Numbered from the stretch's first letter, positions 54,005 through 63,107 are shown. The stretch is 64,000 bases of DNA from an uncultured Verrucomicrobiales bacterium (GCA_937891465.1 CALAHF010000162.1:1-64000); one strand, 5' to 3'. A program made the numbers and translations. The notes: generated by a model from the letters alone, not told the origin.

Positions 54005-54352
54005 ATGTCCGACGCTCCCGATTTGGACGAAATGTTCGACGACGCCAATGGTGAATTGGCGATCGGCGATTTGGAGTCTGCCGTGGCAAAGTATCGAAAA
54101 TGCGTAGAACTGGATCCCGATTTCTTTGACGGCTGGCACGCCCTTGGAATGGCTTTGATGAAGACCGGTGAGATCAAATCTGCAATCGGAGCAGGGCTTC
54201 AGGCGACGACGCTCCAGCCAAACGATCTGTTGGCATGGACGGGGCTATCGCAAATGTATGTTCAAGACGGGCAGATTGGGGAGGCCGAATTCGCGAAAGG
54301 CAATGCGCGAATTCTATCTTTGGGCGGAAAAGTCGTGAAGGACGAAGGCTAA
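54005..54352 (+). CDS. Small TPR protein
   Basis: 115 residues with three TPR-like helical pairs (GDLESAVAKYRKCVELDPDF, FDGWHALGMALMKTGEIKSAI, LLAWTGLSQMYVQDGQIGEAE). No signal peptide, so probably cytoplasmic. 27 bases after the SurA/PpiD-like gene and likely co-transcribed. Function unknown, an adaptor for its neighbours being the simplest guess. Confidence 0.8.
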   Translation: MSDAPDLDEMFDDANGELAIGDLESAVAKYRKCVELDPDFFDGWHALGMALMKTGEIKSAIGAGLQATTLQPNDLLAWTGLSQMYVQDGQIGEAEFAKGNARILSLGGKVVKDEG

Positions 54353-54358
54353 GCTGAA

Positions 54359-55750
54359 TTATTTAGCCGCTGGATTTTTCTTCTTGGTTTTGTTCTTTTG
54401 ATTCTTCTTCGCCTTCACTTTGTCCGGTCCTCTTTTGGCGCTTTGAATTGGGTCGCTCGCAATTGTCGTTTTTACATGTTCGTCGAGCGCGGATTGGAGT
54501 GAAGCGATGACAGACTGTTCGGCGTCACTCAATTTATTTTTTTCGAGTGGAGATTTTTCGAAAGGGTCAGCAGCAGTGTCAAAAATCTTTCCGTTGGCGT
54601 AGACTTTGAATCGCTGATTCCGCACGTGTTGGCTGGCTTTCTCTCGTTTTCCGTCACGCTCATACCAGCAGTAAATGTGATCTTTTTTCCGATCCTCTCC
54701 TTTAAAAAGCGGGACTAGGCTGACGCCATCTGCGGTGTCAGGGATTTTGGCACCACCGATTTCAGCAACCGTGGGGAAGACGTCTGAGAAATCGACTAAA
54801 TCATCTTTCACCTGTCCGGCCTTGATGGTTCCCGGCCAACTGGCTACGAATCCGACGTGGGTTCCATTGTCCACTGGACTTCCTTTACCTCCCTTGTATT
54901 CGCGCCCGTCCAATTCAGACGTCACTCCTGTGTAGGTGCCGTTATCTCCCGTCCACATGACAAGCGTATTTTCCCGAATCCCGAGCGCATCCAAATTATC
55001 GACGAGTTTTCCGACCATTTTATCGGTGTAGCGAACCATCGCGTCCCAGTATTTTTGATCTTTAAAACCGCCTGGCTCGTTTTTTTGATCACGCCACATT
55101 TCAGGATCCCAATCGGGGTGATCCGGAGTTGGGACAAAAGGCCAATGCGGAGCAATCATCGGGTAATACACGAAGAAGGGTGCCTCATCATCTTTGTGAG
55201 TTTTTACGTAATCGTTGATGTAATCCGTAACTACATTCGGTCCGAATTCTCCGTTTTTGAAATCCCGTTCTTTGCCGTCAATTTCGAGCCCTGGATTGGG
55301 ATAGCGGCTTGGACGACGGGTGAGTTGCCAGAGGCAATAATTATCAAAGCCAAATTTAGCAGGGCCTTCAAATCCGCCGCCCAGCTGCCACTTACCGGCA
55401 ATCATGGTTTTGTAGCCGGCGTTTTTCATCGCGTGCCCGAACGTGTGCGCTTCAGGATCGAGAAGCCCAAATTTGATATAATTCCGATTGTTGTAAATTC
55501 CGGTCATGATCTGAACCCGGGACGGAGTGCAGATTGGCTGCGAATGGGCATGGTTGAATCGAATTCCCGAAGCAGCCAGCTTATCAATGTTAGGCGTTTC
55601 ATACATCGCACTGCCGTAACAGGAGAGACACTCGTATCCGATGTCATCGGCCATGATCATGATGACGTTTGGCCTTTCAGTTGCACCCCCGTTTCCGAAA
55701 GCTACAAAAATGAGTGCGGTCGTGAGAGCAATAAAGCTGCGGAAATTCAT
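54359..55750 (-). CDS. Sulfatase (formylglycine-dependent family)
   Basis: 463 residues. Signal peptide (residues 1-23, ...NGGATERP), then NVIMIMADDIGYE with the metal-binding Asp pair (35, 36). The active-site motif CTPSR spans residues 74-78: Cys74 would be converted to formylglycine. Later metal and substrate residues lie in MWTGDNGTY. Family S1, common in marine PVC bacteria that digest sulfated polysaccharides. The C-terminus is very Lys/Asn-rich (KAKKNQKNKTKKK). No anaerobic-type maturase is adjacent. The stop lies seven bases beyond the convergent TPR gene stop. Confidence 0.93.
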   Translation of the reverse strand: MNFRSFIALTTALIFVAFGNGGATERPNVIMIMADDIGYECLSCYGSAMYETPNIDKLAASGIRFNHAHSQPICTPSRVQIMTGIYNNRNYIKFGLLDPEAHTFGHAMKNAGYKTMIAGKWQLGGGFEGPAKFGFDNYCLWQLTRRPSRYPNPGLEIDGKERDFKNGEFGPNVVTDYINDYVKTHKDDEAPFFVYYPMIAPHWPFVPTPDHPDWDPEMWRDQKNEPGGFKDQKYWDAMVRYTDKMVGKLVDNLDALGIRENTLVMWTGDNGTYTGVTSELDGREYKGGKGSPVDNGTHVGFVASWPGTIKAGQVKDDLVDFSDVFPTVAEIGGAKIPDTADGVSLVPLFKGEDRKKDHIYCWYERDGKREKASQHVRNQRFKVYANGKIFDTAADPFEKSPLEKNKLSDAEQSVIASLQSALDEHVKTTIASDPIQSAKRGPDKVKAKKNQKNKTKKKNPAAK

Positions 55751-55879
55751 GTCTTATTATCCATACTTTTCTTAATCGGGAGGATAAAATATCATCCCAC
55801 GAAGAGGTGGCAGATTTGAAGGCCTTAAATCTCAAAAAATTCCTGTATTCCAAATATTATCGTGGCTTATTCCCTTTCG

Positions 55880-56893
55880 ATGAAAATCCCTTCAAAGAAG
55901 TCGCCATTTTTCCACCGCCTGATTGCGGCGGCTTTGGGCGTTCTGTTAGCGGGGATTTCGGGCTGCCAAAAAAGTGAGCCTCCTCCGCCGGCGGCAACTG
56001 ATACGGCTTTGTTGCAACGGGCGATGGACTTGCAACGGCAAGTCTACGCCTTGGAGATCGAAAAGCAGAAGTTTCAGCAAGACGCATCGCAGGCTGAATC
56101 GTTGCGGAAGCAATTCGCAGAAGAAATTACAGAATTTGAACGCGCCAAGCTTGAACGCGATAAAATCAAACAAGATTTCGCGTCGCTGGATCGGGACTAC
56201 AAAGAGTTGATCGAGCAACTGAAACCGATCAACGAGCTTCTGACGAAGTATGAAAATCAGCTGCGACAGAATTTGAAAGGCGAGGAACTCGGCAACGTTG
56301 AACTTCGCGACGGGCGGATTCTGGAATCCGCATTTGTAGAAAAGGTGGCCGCCGAATGGGTCTCGTTGAAACATTCAGCAGGGATCTCCAATATCGATTT
56401 CAACATGTTGCCGGACAATCTACAGCGGAAATTCTCTTTTCGCCCCGCGATGGTCTCGACCGATAGTTTAATGGCTCAGGAGCCGGTCACCAGGGAGTCG
56501 ACCAAGCCAGTTTTTAGCCCGGAGGACGCCGCAAAAGCCATGCATGAAGCTATGGCGGCTGAGCGGGAAAATACCCATCGAAAGCAACAAACCGAATATC
56601 GTGAAAAAATTGCGAAACTAACGGAAGAAATCGGGAATTATAAAGCGCTTGTCTCCAGAATCTCGAAAGAGCGCTCCGCAAACCGATCCGAAATGGGCCG
56701 GTCCAGGAAGATTAAGATTTCTCAGGCTGACAAAGATAAGGCGATGAGGGGTTACGATTATAGAATTCAGCAAGCAGAACGTGAGGTAATGGCTCGCGAG
56801 GCCAAGCTTTCCGCATTAAAAAGTATGCTGGCTCCCATTCCTAAAAAGTCGGGGCCTTCCACAAAAGCTGAGTCGGATCCTTTTGCCGGATAA
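55880..56893 (+). CDS. Coiled-coil lipoprotein
   Basis: 337 residues from the ATG at 55880 (GTG at 55862 would add six residues). Signal with lipobox LLAGISGC, then a Pro-rich stretch (KSEPPPPAAT), long coiled coil (about 45-130; DLQRQVYALEIEKQKFQQ) and a second helical half from about 225 that is rich in Lys, Glu and Arg. Family not recognised. Membrane-anchored periplasmic scaffold is the likely role. Ends at a bidirectional terminator. Confidence 0.65.
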   Translation: MKIPSKKSPFFHRLIAAALGVLLAGISGCQKSEPPPPAATDTALLQRAMDLQRQVYALEIEKQKFQQDASQAESLRKQFAEEITEFERAKLERDKIKQDFASLDRDYKELIEQLKPINELLTKYENQLRQNLKGEELGNVELRDGRILESAFVEKVAAEWVSLKHSAGISNIDFNMLPDNLQRKFSFRPAMVSTDSLMAQEPVTRESTKPVFSPEDAAKAMHEAMAAERENTHRKQQTEYREKIAKLTEEIGNYKALVSRISKERSANRSEMGRSRKIKISQADKDKAMRGYDYRIQQAEREVMAREAKLSALKSMLAPIPKKSGPSTKAESDPFAG

Positions 56894-56910
56894 AATCGAT
56901 GGAGACAAAA

Positions 56911-56944
56911 AAAGAGCCCGACGATTTTCACCGTCGAGCTCTTT
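56911..56944. terminator. Bidirectional rho-independent terminator
   Basis: AAAGAGCCCGACG (56911-56923) pairs with CGTCGAGCTCTTT (56932-56944) with one mismatch and an eight-base loop. A/T-rich flanks on both sides serve the convergent genes at 55880 and 56974. Confidence 0.8.
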
Positions 56945-56973
56945 ATTAAAAGTTAGATCAATAGACGATCAAC

Positions 56974-57270
56974 TTACGCCGCTTTTTTCTTCTTAGCCGC
57001 GATTTTTACTGAATCGGCCTTCTCGTGCTCGTGGACGATTTCAACGCGCTTTCCGTCGAGATCTTCGATCTTCGCTTCAGCTCCGTCTTTGCCGGTAATT
57101 TTGGTGCCAGCTTGCAGGGTGATTGGCTTTTTAGCCCCTTTTACGGTCAGGGTTTTTGCGTCTGCGTCATAAGTGAGTTTGCCTTCGACTGTGACTTTTT
57201 TACCGCAACCGGCATATGAAGATGTGGCTGCAAGTGCAACAACAGCAAGAATTGAAAGAATTTTTTTCAT
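56974..57270 (-). CDS. Small exported protein, unknown
   Basis: 98 residues: signal peptide (MKKILSILAVVALAATSSYA), a small beta-rich domain (KKVTVEGKLTYDADAKTLTV ... KKPITLQAGTKITGKDG) and an Ala/Lys tail. One Cys after the cleavage site (AGCGKK) is not in a lipobox context. Possibly a small OB- or beta-sandwich periplasmic protein; function not recognised. Confidence 0.65.
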   Translation of the reverse strand: MKKILSILAVVALAATSSYAGCGKKVTVEGKLTYDADAKTLTVKGAKKPITLQAGTKITGKDGAEAKIEDLDGKRVEIVHEHEKADSVKIAAKKKKAA

Positions 57271-57432
57271 GTTGAGATTCTGGATTTGGTTTGTGAAAGT
57301 AGAGATTTTCTCAGCTTTTCGTTAAGGATATAATCTCAAAAATTACAGGACGAACAAGAGAATAATTTCACACGAAGAGGTGCTAAGAATTACCTCAACC
57401 CATTCGTTGCAAATAGCGTATGGTGAGTCCAG

Positions 57433-58086
57433 ATGAATTTTCGCTTAACTGTCATCGTTATTATTACCCTGGTCTTTGGAACCGTTGTTATGGCTCATCC
57501 CATACCGGACATTCCGGTTCGGGCTTTTTTTTATGGTAGTGGAAAAGCGCGGATTGAAGTTGAAATCGATCCCCGCTGTTTTCTGGAAGACCCAAACGAA
57601 GAGCTCTACATGCTGTATTGGTATTTTCAGCGGTGCGACGAGGCTGAGAAGCAGAAAATGATCGACGACGCAATTGCGTTTGTTCCTACGCGTCTGAAAT
57701 TCGCTTTTGAGTCAAGTCAGGGCGTTCGGAAACCAAAATACGAAGTCGACTTTACAACTCATGACGGTCGTCCGCTCGAGAAGCTGGATGACCCGGTGGT
57801 GATGCGATTGGTTTGGGAAACCGTTCTTCCTAAAACTGCAAAAACCTATCAGATCCAGACAAAAAAAGTGGGTATTCTCAGTGTCATTCCTTTGAATCAC
57901 GTGAACAACGAAGCTGTCGAAAAAGTTCAAGTTCTGTTTCCCGGAGAAGACAGCTACGTATTGGACCTTCCCGAGAGACTTTCCGAAGAAGAGATTCGTT
58001 CCATAATGACGAAACCGTTGATTTTCGGAGTGGGTCTCTTGATTGCGTTTATTTTTCTCCGGACTTTTCGCCGGTTTTCCAAGTAG
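57433..58086 (+). CDS. Exported protein with C-terminal membrane anchor
   Basis: 217 residues. Signal peptide to about residue 21 (VVMAHPIPD), a soluble domain of about 160 residues starting DIPVRAFFYGSGKARIEVEID, and a C-terminal helix (ITMTKPLIFGVGLLIAFIFL region) followed by Arg/Lys, so it faces the periplasm and is anchored at its C-terminus. Its beginning resembles exported metal-homeostasis or HupE-like leader domains (AHPI.D.PV motif), but the rest is not recognised. Followed by a cNMP-binding protein gene 65 bp downstream. Confidence 0.65.
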   Translation: MNFRLTVIVIITLVFGTVVMAHPIPDIPVRAFFYGSGKARIEVEIDPRCFLEDPNEELYMLYWYFQRCDEAEKQKMIDDAIAFVPTRLKFAFESSQGVRKPKYEVDFTTHDGRPLEKLDDPVVMRLVWETVLPKTAKTYQIQTKKVGILSVIPLNHVNNEAVEKVQVLFPGEDSYVLDLPERLSEEEIRSIMTKPLIFGVGLLIAFIFLRTFRRFSK

Positions 58087-58151
58087 TGGATTTTTCGTTC
58101 GAATACTATCTGATCGTTGCGGATTTTGGCGGTCCGATATAGATTTCGCCC

Positions 58152-58577
58152 ATGGCCAACCTACTTGATTTATGCAGTGACCTTGCGGTGCGTTCGTTTC
58201 AAAAAAGAGACGTTGTCTTAAAGGAGGATGAAAAGGACGGCGAAATCCTGATCCTGAAATCCGGCACGCTTGAAATTCAAAAAAGCGGCACAGTAGTGAC
58301 CACGGTCGCTAACCCAGGTTCCATTGTAGGGGAAATTGCTGTGTTGTTGGATCGGGGGCATTCAGCGACTGCCATCGCACTCTCCGATTGCGAACTGTAT
58401 GTCATGGAAGCAGCCAAAGCAGAATTGGCGGCGCATCCCGAGCTTTACCGCGAAGTTGCCCGTGTATTGGCGAATAGATTGATGCGCGTCAGTGATGCGA
58501 TTGTCGAGCTCCGCAACCGCGTCGAAGTTGAAAAAGAATTCAGCGATTTTGAATTATCGATGTTCTGGGATCTATGA
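58152..58577 (+). CDS. Cyclic-nucleotide-binding domain protein
   Basis: 141 residues with a cNMP-binding (Crp-like) fold: SFQKRDVVLKEDEKDGEILILKSG, then PGSIVGEIAVLLDRGHSATAIA, which corresponds to the phosphate-binding cassette, with GE and the Ser/Ala of the RSAT-like segment (here HSAT). A helical C-terminus follows but no helix-turn-helix. It may sense a nucleotide and act by protein contact. It overlaps the convergent zinc-ribbon gene by six bases. Confidence 0.85.
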   Translation: MANLLDLCSDLAVRSFQKRDVVLKEDEKDGEILILKSGTLEIQKSGTVVTTVANPGSIVGEIAVLLDRGHSATAIALSDCELYVMEAAKAELAAHPELYREVARVLANRLMRVSDAIVELRNRVEVEKEFSDFELSMFWDL

Positions 58578-58907
58578 TTCTGCAGCCGGTCCAGTTTCCG
58601 GCCGGATCGTTCCACAATTCCAGCACTCGCCGAATTCCTTTCCCACGTCTTCTTTGCACTTTTGGCAAACCCAGTCGGTGAGATCTTCAGTTTCAGGGGG
58701 CTCGTAGCTTTCCAAAACGGAAATTGCGCGAGGGTAATCCGCTTCGTCGACGACCCACAATTCAGGCCAGACTTCGTGGAACGGAATTTCACCGGATGCG
58801 CCTGAAGCCCCGAGGTTTTTGATGTGTGTTGTGATTCCCGCGTGTTCCAGAATCGATTGGAAATGCCCCACCCGCGAAAAGTCGATGTGTTCGAAGATTT
58901 TTTTCAT
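58572..58907 (-). CDS. DUF2007-like protein with C-terminal zinc ribbon
   Basis: 111 residues. The N-terminal half resembles DUF2007 putative signal-transducing proteins (IFEHIDFSRVGHFQSILEHAGI, then ELWVVDEADYPRAISVLE). A CxxC pair on either side of a short loop (CQKCKEDVGKEFGECWNCG) forms a zinc ribbon. Cytoplasmic. Its 3' end overlaps the cNMP-binding gene tail to tail by six bases. Role unknown. Confidence 0.78.
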   Translation of the reverse strand: MKKIFEHIDFSRVGHFQSILEHAGITTHIKNLGASGASGEIPFHEVWPELWVVDEADYPRAISVLESYEPPETEDLTDWVCQKCKEDVGKEFGECWNCGTIRPETGPAAES

Positions 58908-58933
58908 CTAGGTGTGGATCAATTTCTCGCGGC

Positions 58934-61663
58934 TCAGTTGTCCTTTAAAAAGGCAACGATATCCGCCACATCTTGATTAGTCAGTCCGAGCTGGGCACCC
59001 GACATCATCAATGATCGGTTCAGCTTGCCCTTCGATTTGATCTTCTTCTTCGGGATCAACTGGCGAATGCCACCGTTGCTCAGAATAATGACCGGATCAC
59101 CCTCAGCAAGCGGCAGGCCGTGAACGGTTTTGCCGCCTTTGGTTTTCACTACAATCGCATCGTAGCCGTGAGCAATGTCAGCACTTGGTTCGATGATCGA
59201 ACGGGCGATCACATCGCTGGTTTGCGTTGCGCCCCATCCGTCCAGAGTTGGGCCAACTTCCATTCCGATCTCGCCAATCTTGTGGCACATGATGCAGCGC
59301 TGAGCAGCAATCTTCCCCTTCTCTACGTCGCCAGTCAGTTTCAGAACAGCCGCCACATCGAGTGTGTTTTCAGGTCCGTCCTTTGGATCGGCAGACAGAA
59401 TTTCCTGAATCTCAATTTTGTCGGGATCATAAATTCCGCGATCTTTCAGCGCAGGTCCCAAATTGTAATCTTTCCAGTTATTGGTGGACCTGTTGATCAA
59501 CCACCAAACCGCATCCGCTTTCAACGGGCCATCCAACTGTCCAATCGTCATCATCGCCTCTGCGGCTGTCTTGGTATTGATAAATGCCAGCGCGTCCATG
59601 GAACGCTTCCGCTCCTCATACGAAAGCCCTTCCGTCTGCGCCCGCACGAGGAGATCGTTCGTCGCTTTTGGTGGATGAAGCCGCCACGCGATGTCAGCAA
59701 ATGCCTTGCTCCAAGCACGTGAATCATCACTGCCCAGTTCTTTCTTCGCGGCCGTATAAATAGCCTCTTCTTTGCCTGTCGCGCCCGTTCCGAAAGCTTC
59801 CAAATAGCTCCGGTCTTCGCCGTCATATCCTTTTGCGATATCGAGGAGAATCTCTTTCGCGATGTCCAACGGCTGATCCCGCATCGCGAGGGCAACCTCA
59901 CGACGAACCGCCGGATCCGGATCATTGGCGAGTCGAATCGCACTGCCCGTAAAATCGAGATTTGCCCGACGCATCGCACGAAATGCAGCGATTCTCATCT
60001 GAGGCTCAATCTGCTCTTCAGGATAACCAGCCTTGCGAGGACCGCTGATTCCCAGTTGATAAAGCAAGTGAATGGCCCGGCCGCGAATGTAAGGATTGTC
60101 TTCGGTGAGAAGCTCGGCAACTGCATCAAGCGATGCGCGTCCCTTTGCTTTCAGGGCCGTAAATCCGATCGCGCGAACGTTGCTTGCGGGAGATTTCAGA
60201 GCTTCGATTTGTCCCTCCGTAGTCGTCAGATCCAATTTCGGAACTACTGATTTAAAGCCTTTTGGGGCAATTCGGTAAATCGCGCCTGAGCAAGTTTCAT
60301 CCAGATCCGAATGGCCGCCAACACGCGGGTCATACCAATCGGAAACGTAAAGCGCTCCGTCGGGACCAATCGCAATGTCACTCGGACGGAACAGTGTTTT
60401 CACCTCCTTATTTACACTGTCGCTGCCGCCGAGAAAATCTGATCCCGCAAAATCTTTCTCTGCATTCGAAGTCAGAAAATCGTTTTGGTTCAATTCAAAT
60501 CCCGCACCTTTCAATTCAGGTTGGTAGGAGAAAACCGTGTTTCGACCAGGCTCGCAGGCCAAAAACGTTCCGATGAAATCTTCACCTAACGCGCCGTTTT
60601 CGTAATACACATTACCCGTTGGAGAGCCGCCACCGTAAATGTCACCCGCCGGAGTTGAACCCGGATCTTCCTGACGCCATTCTGCAATCTGAGTTGATTG
60701 GCCGGGGCGCTTGTCAGCTTTCCATGAGCGCTGACCGTCATTCGATGCAAAACCGAAGTTCGCATATTCCATCACCCAGCTGACGCGACATGCCGGAGGG
60801 TCATCATTATCATTTTGGAAAACGTCGCCGAGCGAAGAGATCGACTGCTCGTAACTGTTCCGATAATTGTGACCGATGATTTCCGCGTTCGTTCCGTCAG
60901 GATTCATCCGCACCGTAAATCCACCGACGTAAATGTGCCCGTCATCGGAAGGAAGGCCTGCATATTTCGAACCATCATGAGGATAAGGAAAAGGGCCGAT
61001 CGGCTTGGGGCGGTAGGCACCGAAAATCCGGAACGTTTTGCCGCTTTTATCCGTGAACATCCCGCCAGTGTTACCTGAGTTAAAATACCATTTTCCATCG
61101 GGACCAACGGTGACCGAGTGAAGTGAGTGGTCATGATTCTGGCCGTTGAAACCCGTGAGCAAAATTTCGCGAGTGTCTCCTTTTTCGGCATCGAATTTCA
61201 AATCGCGATCGTTGTCGGTGTAAACCAGCAGGTGAGGCGGCTGCGAAACCACGATTTTATTATCAATCACCGCAACGCCGAGCGGAGCCACCAATGCAGG
61301 CTCTTGAACAAACGTGTGGGTCGAATCTGCAGTTCCATCGCCATTCGTATCTTCCAACACCACGATGCGATCACCTTCCGGCTGGCGCTCATGATTTCGG
61401 CGATAACGAACGCCTTCAGCAATCCAAATACGACCATCTTTGTCGATGTCGATATTGGTGGGGTTAAAAAACATGGGGGCAGATGCCCATTTAGTGACCT
61501 CCAGCCCATCGGGAACCGTGAACAGATCGAGCGGCACCGTTTCGTGTTTTGCATCCCGGAAGTTGCCGGGCTTTGCCGGGTCAGCGGGACTATTTTGCGC
61601 CATCGCAGAGAAGCCAGTCACCCCTGCAAGAGCGGAAAGAAGAAGGTTTTTATAAAGTGCCAT
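58934..61663 (-). CDS. PVC-type heme-binding propeller/HEAT/cytochrome c protein
   Basis: 909 residues with the same architecture as the protein at 44032: signal peptide (ending AMAQ), propeller region (LFTVPDGLEVTKWASAPMF, GRIWIAEGVRYRRNHERQP), HEAT-like repeats (SLDAVAELLTEDNPYIRGRA ...) and a C-terminal cytochrome c with heme motif CIMCH at residue 790. The two share layout more than sequence. Periplasmic electron-transfer enzyme, probably oxidising a carbohydrate; substrate unknown. Divergent from hisS, with 139 bp between. Confidence 0.92.
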   Translation of the reverse strand: MALYKNLLLSALAGVTGFSAMAQNSPADPAKPGNFRDAKHETVPLDLFTVPDGLEVTKWASAPMFFNPTNIDIDKDGRIWIAEGVRYRRNHERQPEGDRIVVLEDTNGDGTADSTHTFVQEPALVAPLGVAVIDNKIVVSQPPHLLVYTDNDRDLKFDAEKGDTREILLTGFNGQNHDHSLHSVTVGPDGKWYFNSGNTGGMFTDKSGKTFRIFGAYRPKPIGPFPYPHDGSKYAGLPSDDGHIYVGGFTVRMNPDGTNAEIIGHNYRNSYEQSISSLGDVFQNDNDDPPACRVSWVMEYANFGFASNDGQRSWKADKRPGQSTQIAEWRQEDPGSTPAGDIYGGGSPTGNVYYENGALGEDFIGTFLACEPGRNTVFSYQPELKGAGFELNQNDFLTSNAEKDFAGSDFLGGSDSVNKEVKTLFRPSDIAIGPDGALYVSDWYDPRVGGHSDLDETCSGAIYRIAPKGFKSVVPKLDLTTTEGQIEALKSPASNVRAIGFTALKAKGRASLDAVAELLTEDNPYIRGRAIHLLYQLGISGPRKAGYPEEQIEPQMRIAAFRAMRRANLDFTGSAIRLANDPDPAVRREVALAMRDQPLDIAKEILLDIAKGYDGEDRSYLEAFGTGATGKEEAIYTAAKKELGSDDSRAWSKAFADIAWRLHPPKATNDLLVRAQTEGLSYEERKRSMDALAFINTKTAAEAMMTIGQLDGPLKADAVWWLINRSTNNWKDYNLGPALKDRGIYDPDKIEIQEILSADPKDGPENTLDVAAVLKLTGDVEKGKIAAQRCIMCHKIGEIGMEVGPTLDGWGATQTSDVIARSIIEPSADIAHGYDAIVVKTKGGKTVHGLPLAEGDPVIILSNGGIRQLIPKKKIKSKGKLNRSLMMSGAQLGLTNQDVADIVAFLKDN

Positions 61664-61802
61664 AATGAATTCTTATTCTCCGCAACTGTCACGGAAGCAC
61701 AGGAAAACTGCAAGCCTGTTACGGGTGGCGCAATGACATGGTTGAAACCTCAAGTTGCCTTTTCCTCAAACCTACACACATTCACTAACACCCCGATTTT
61801 TC

Positions 61803-63059
61803 ATGGCTCAGACCTTCCAGACCCTCAAAGGATTTCGCGATTTCTTCCCCGAAGATTGCGCAGCACGAAACTATGTTTTCGACACGTGGCGTCGCGTCGC
61901 GAGCCGCTACGGCTTTCAAGAATATGAAGGCCCCATTCTCGAGCCAACTGATTTGTATCGTAAAAAAAGCGGCGACGAGATTGCCGGCCAGCTCTTTTGT
62001 TTTGAAGACAAAGGTAAGCGTGATGTTTCGATGCGCCCCGAGCTGACCCCAACGCTTGCCCGCATGGCTGCCGCTCGTCAGCGTGATTTTAAAAAGCCGC
62101 TCAAGTGGTTTTCAATCGGCCAGTTTTTTCGCTACGAAAAACACCAAAAAGGTCGGGGTCGCGAATTTTATCAGTTCAATTGCGATATTCTGGGTGAAGA
62201 ATCTGTCGCTGCAGACGCCGAGTTAATTGCCCTTTCGATCGACTTGATGCGCGAACTCGGTTTCACTCCCGATGATTTTTCGATTCGTCTCAGTGATCGA
62301 AATGCATGGACAGATTTCGCTGCGTTGAACGGAGTAACGGAAGAAAAGGCCAACGATTTCCTTCAAATTATCGATAAGCTCGAGCGCGAGCGTCCTGAAA
62401 GATCAGATGAATTGCTCGGCGAGCTTGGTCTGTCTCTTCAACAAATTCGCGATTTCATCGCTACTGGCGAAGCTGCCTCTGAGCGGATTGCGGCGATCAA
62501 AGCTGATCTGACTGGCCGTGGACTCGCTGAATTTGTGAAAGTTGATCTCAACATCGTTCGCGGCCTAGCCTACTACACCGGGGCCGTTTTCGAAGTCTTC
62601 GACGTCAGTAAAGGAATGCGTGCCGTCGCGGGTGGTGGTCGATACGATCAGCTCGTAAAACTTATCGGCAACGTCGATATGCCCGCTTGCGGGTTCGCGA
62701 TGGGTGACATGGTCATCACTGATCTCATTCGTGAAACTGCCCACACCAATGAAAAGCTTGAAGCCGCCGTAGGCGAAGCGTCCGCGATTGACGTATTTGT
62801 TGTCGTCGCTGACGAAGAAAAACGGGCGGATGCATTGGGTGTCGTTCAAAAACTCCGCAATGCCGGATTCCGAACCGGTTTGCCGCTGTCACCTGCAAAA
62901 GTCGGCAAGCAATTTCAATCAGCTGAGCAAAGCGGCGCGAAACACGCGGTCATCGTTGGATCAGAATTCCCAACCGTTTCTCTAAAAAATCTGGCCGCTC
63001 GCGAGGGAGAATCCTGCGATGCGGGTGAGTTGGTCGTAAAACTTTCCACGATCCAATAG
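61803..63059 (+). CDS. hisS: Histidine--tRNA ligase
   Basis: 418 residues from the ATG at 61803 (MAQTFQTLKGFRDFFPEDC); a TTG at 61755 is not supported. Class II motif 2 FRYEKHQKGRGREFYQFNCD, histidine-binding segment RGLAYYTGAVFEVFD and motif 3 AGGGRYDQLV are present. The C-terminal anticodon-binding domain is intact. The last residues (KLSTIQ) and the TAG stop come from the first unit of a hairpin-repeat doublet at 63049, so the gene ends in a mobile or degenerate repeat. The lost or altered tail, if any, is beyond the conserved fold. Confidence 0.94.
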   Translation: MAQTFQTLKGFRDFFPEDCAARNYVFDTWRRVASRYGFQEYEGPILEPTDLYRKKSGDEIAGQLFCFEDKGKRDVSMRPELTPTLARMAAARQRDFKKPLKWFSIGQFFRYEKHQKGRGREFYQFNCDILGEESVAADAELIALSIDLMRELGFTPDDFSIRLSDRNAWTDFAALNGVTEEKANDFLQIIDKLERERPERSDELLGELGLSLQQIRDFIATGEAASERIAAIKADLTGRGLAEFVKVDLNIVRGLAYYTGAVFEVFDVSKGMRAVAGGGRYDQLVKLIGNVDMPACGFAMGDMVITDLIRETAHTNEKLEAAVGEASAIDVFVVVADEEKRADALGVVQKLRNAGFRTGLPLSPAKVGKQFQSAEQSGAKHAVIVGSEFPTVSLKNLAAREGESCDAGELVVKLSTIQ

Positions 63060-63091
63060 GGTTGATTCGTCGAACCAACAGGGTTAGATCG
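63049..63091. repeat. Hairpin-unit repeat doublet forming the hisS stop
   Basis: Units 63049-63069 (TAGGG) and 63071-63091 (CAGGG), same orientation, 22-bp pitch. The first core TAGGG supplies the hisS TAG stop at 63057-63059. The rest fills most of the gap to upp. Confidence 0.92.
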
Positions 63092-63107
63092 TGGAACCGG
63101 TTAATTT

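Noticed and set aside
54857-55819. Plus-strand open frame of 320 codons
   Set aside because: Overlaps the sulfatase on the other strand. The sulfatase has signal peptide and CTPSR motif; the plus-strand frame has none.
61127-61927. Plus-strand open frame of 266 codons
   Set aside because: Antisense to the second PVC heme-binding protein and running into hisS in the wrong frame.
6316-63091. All repeat units explained as rho-independent terminators
   Set aside because: Units lack following T-runs, occur upstream of genes and inside cysS, and have fixed spacing. True terminators with T-runs were seen separately at 24094 and 56911.
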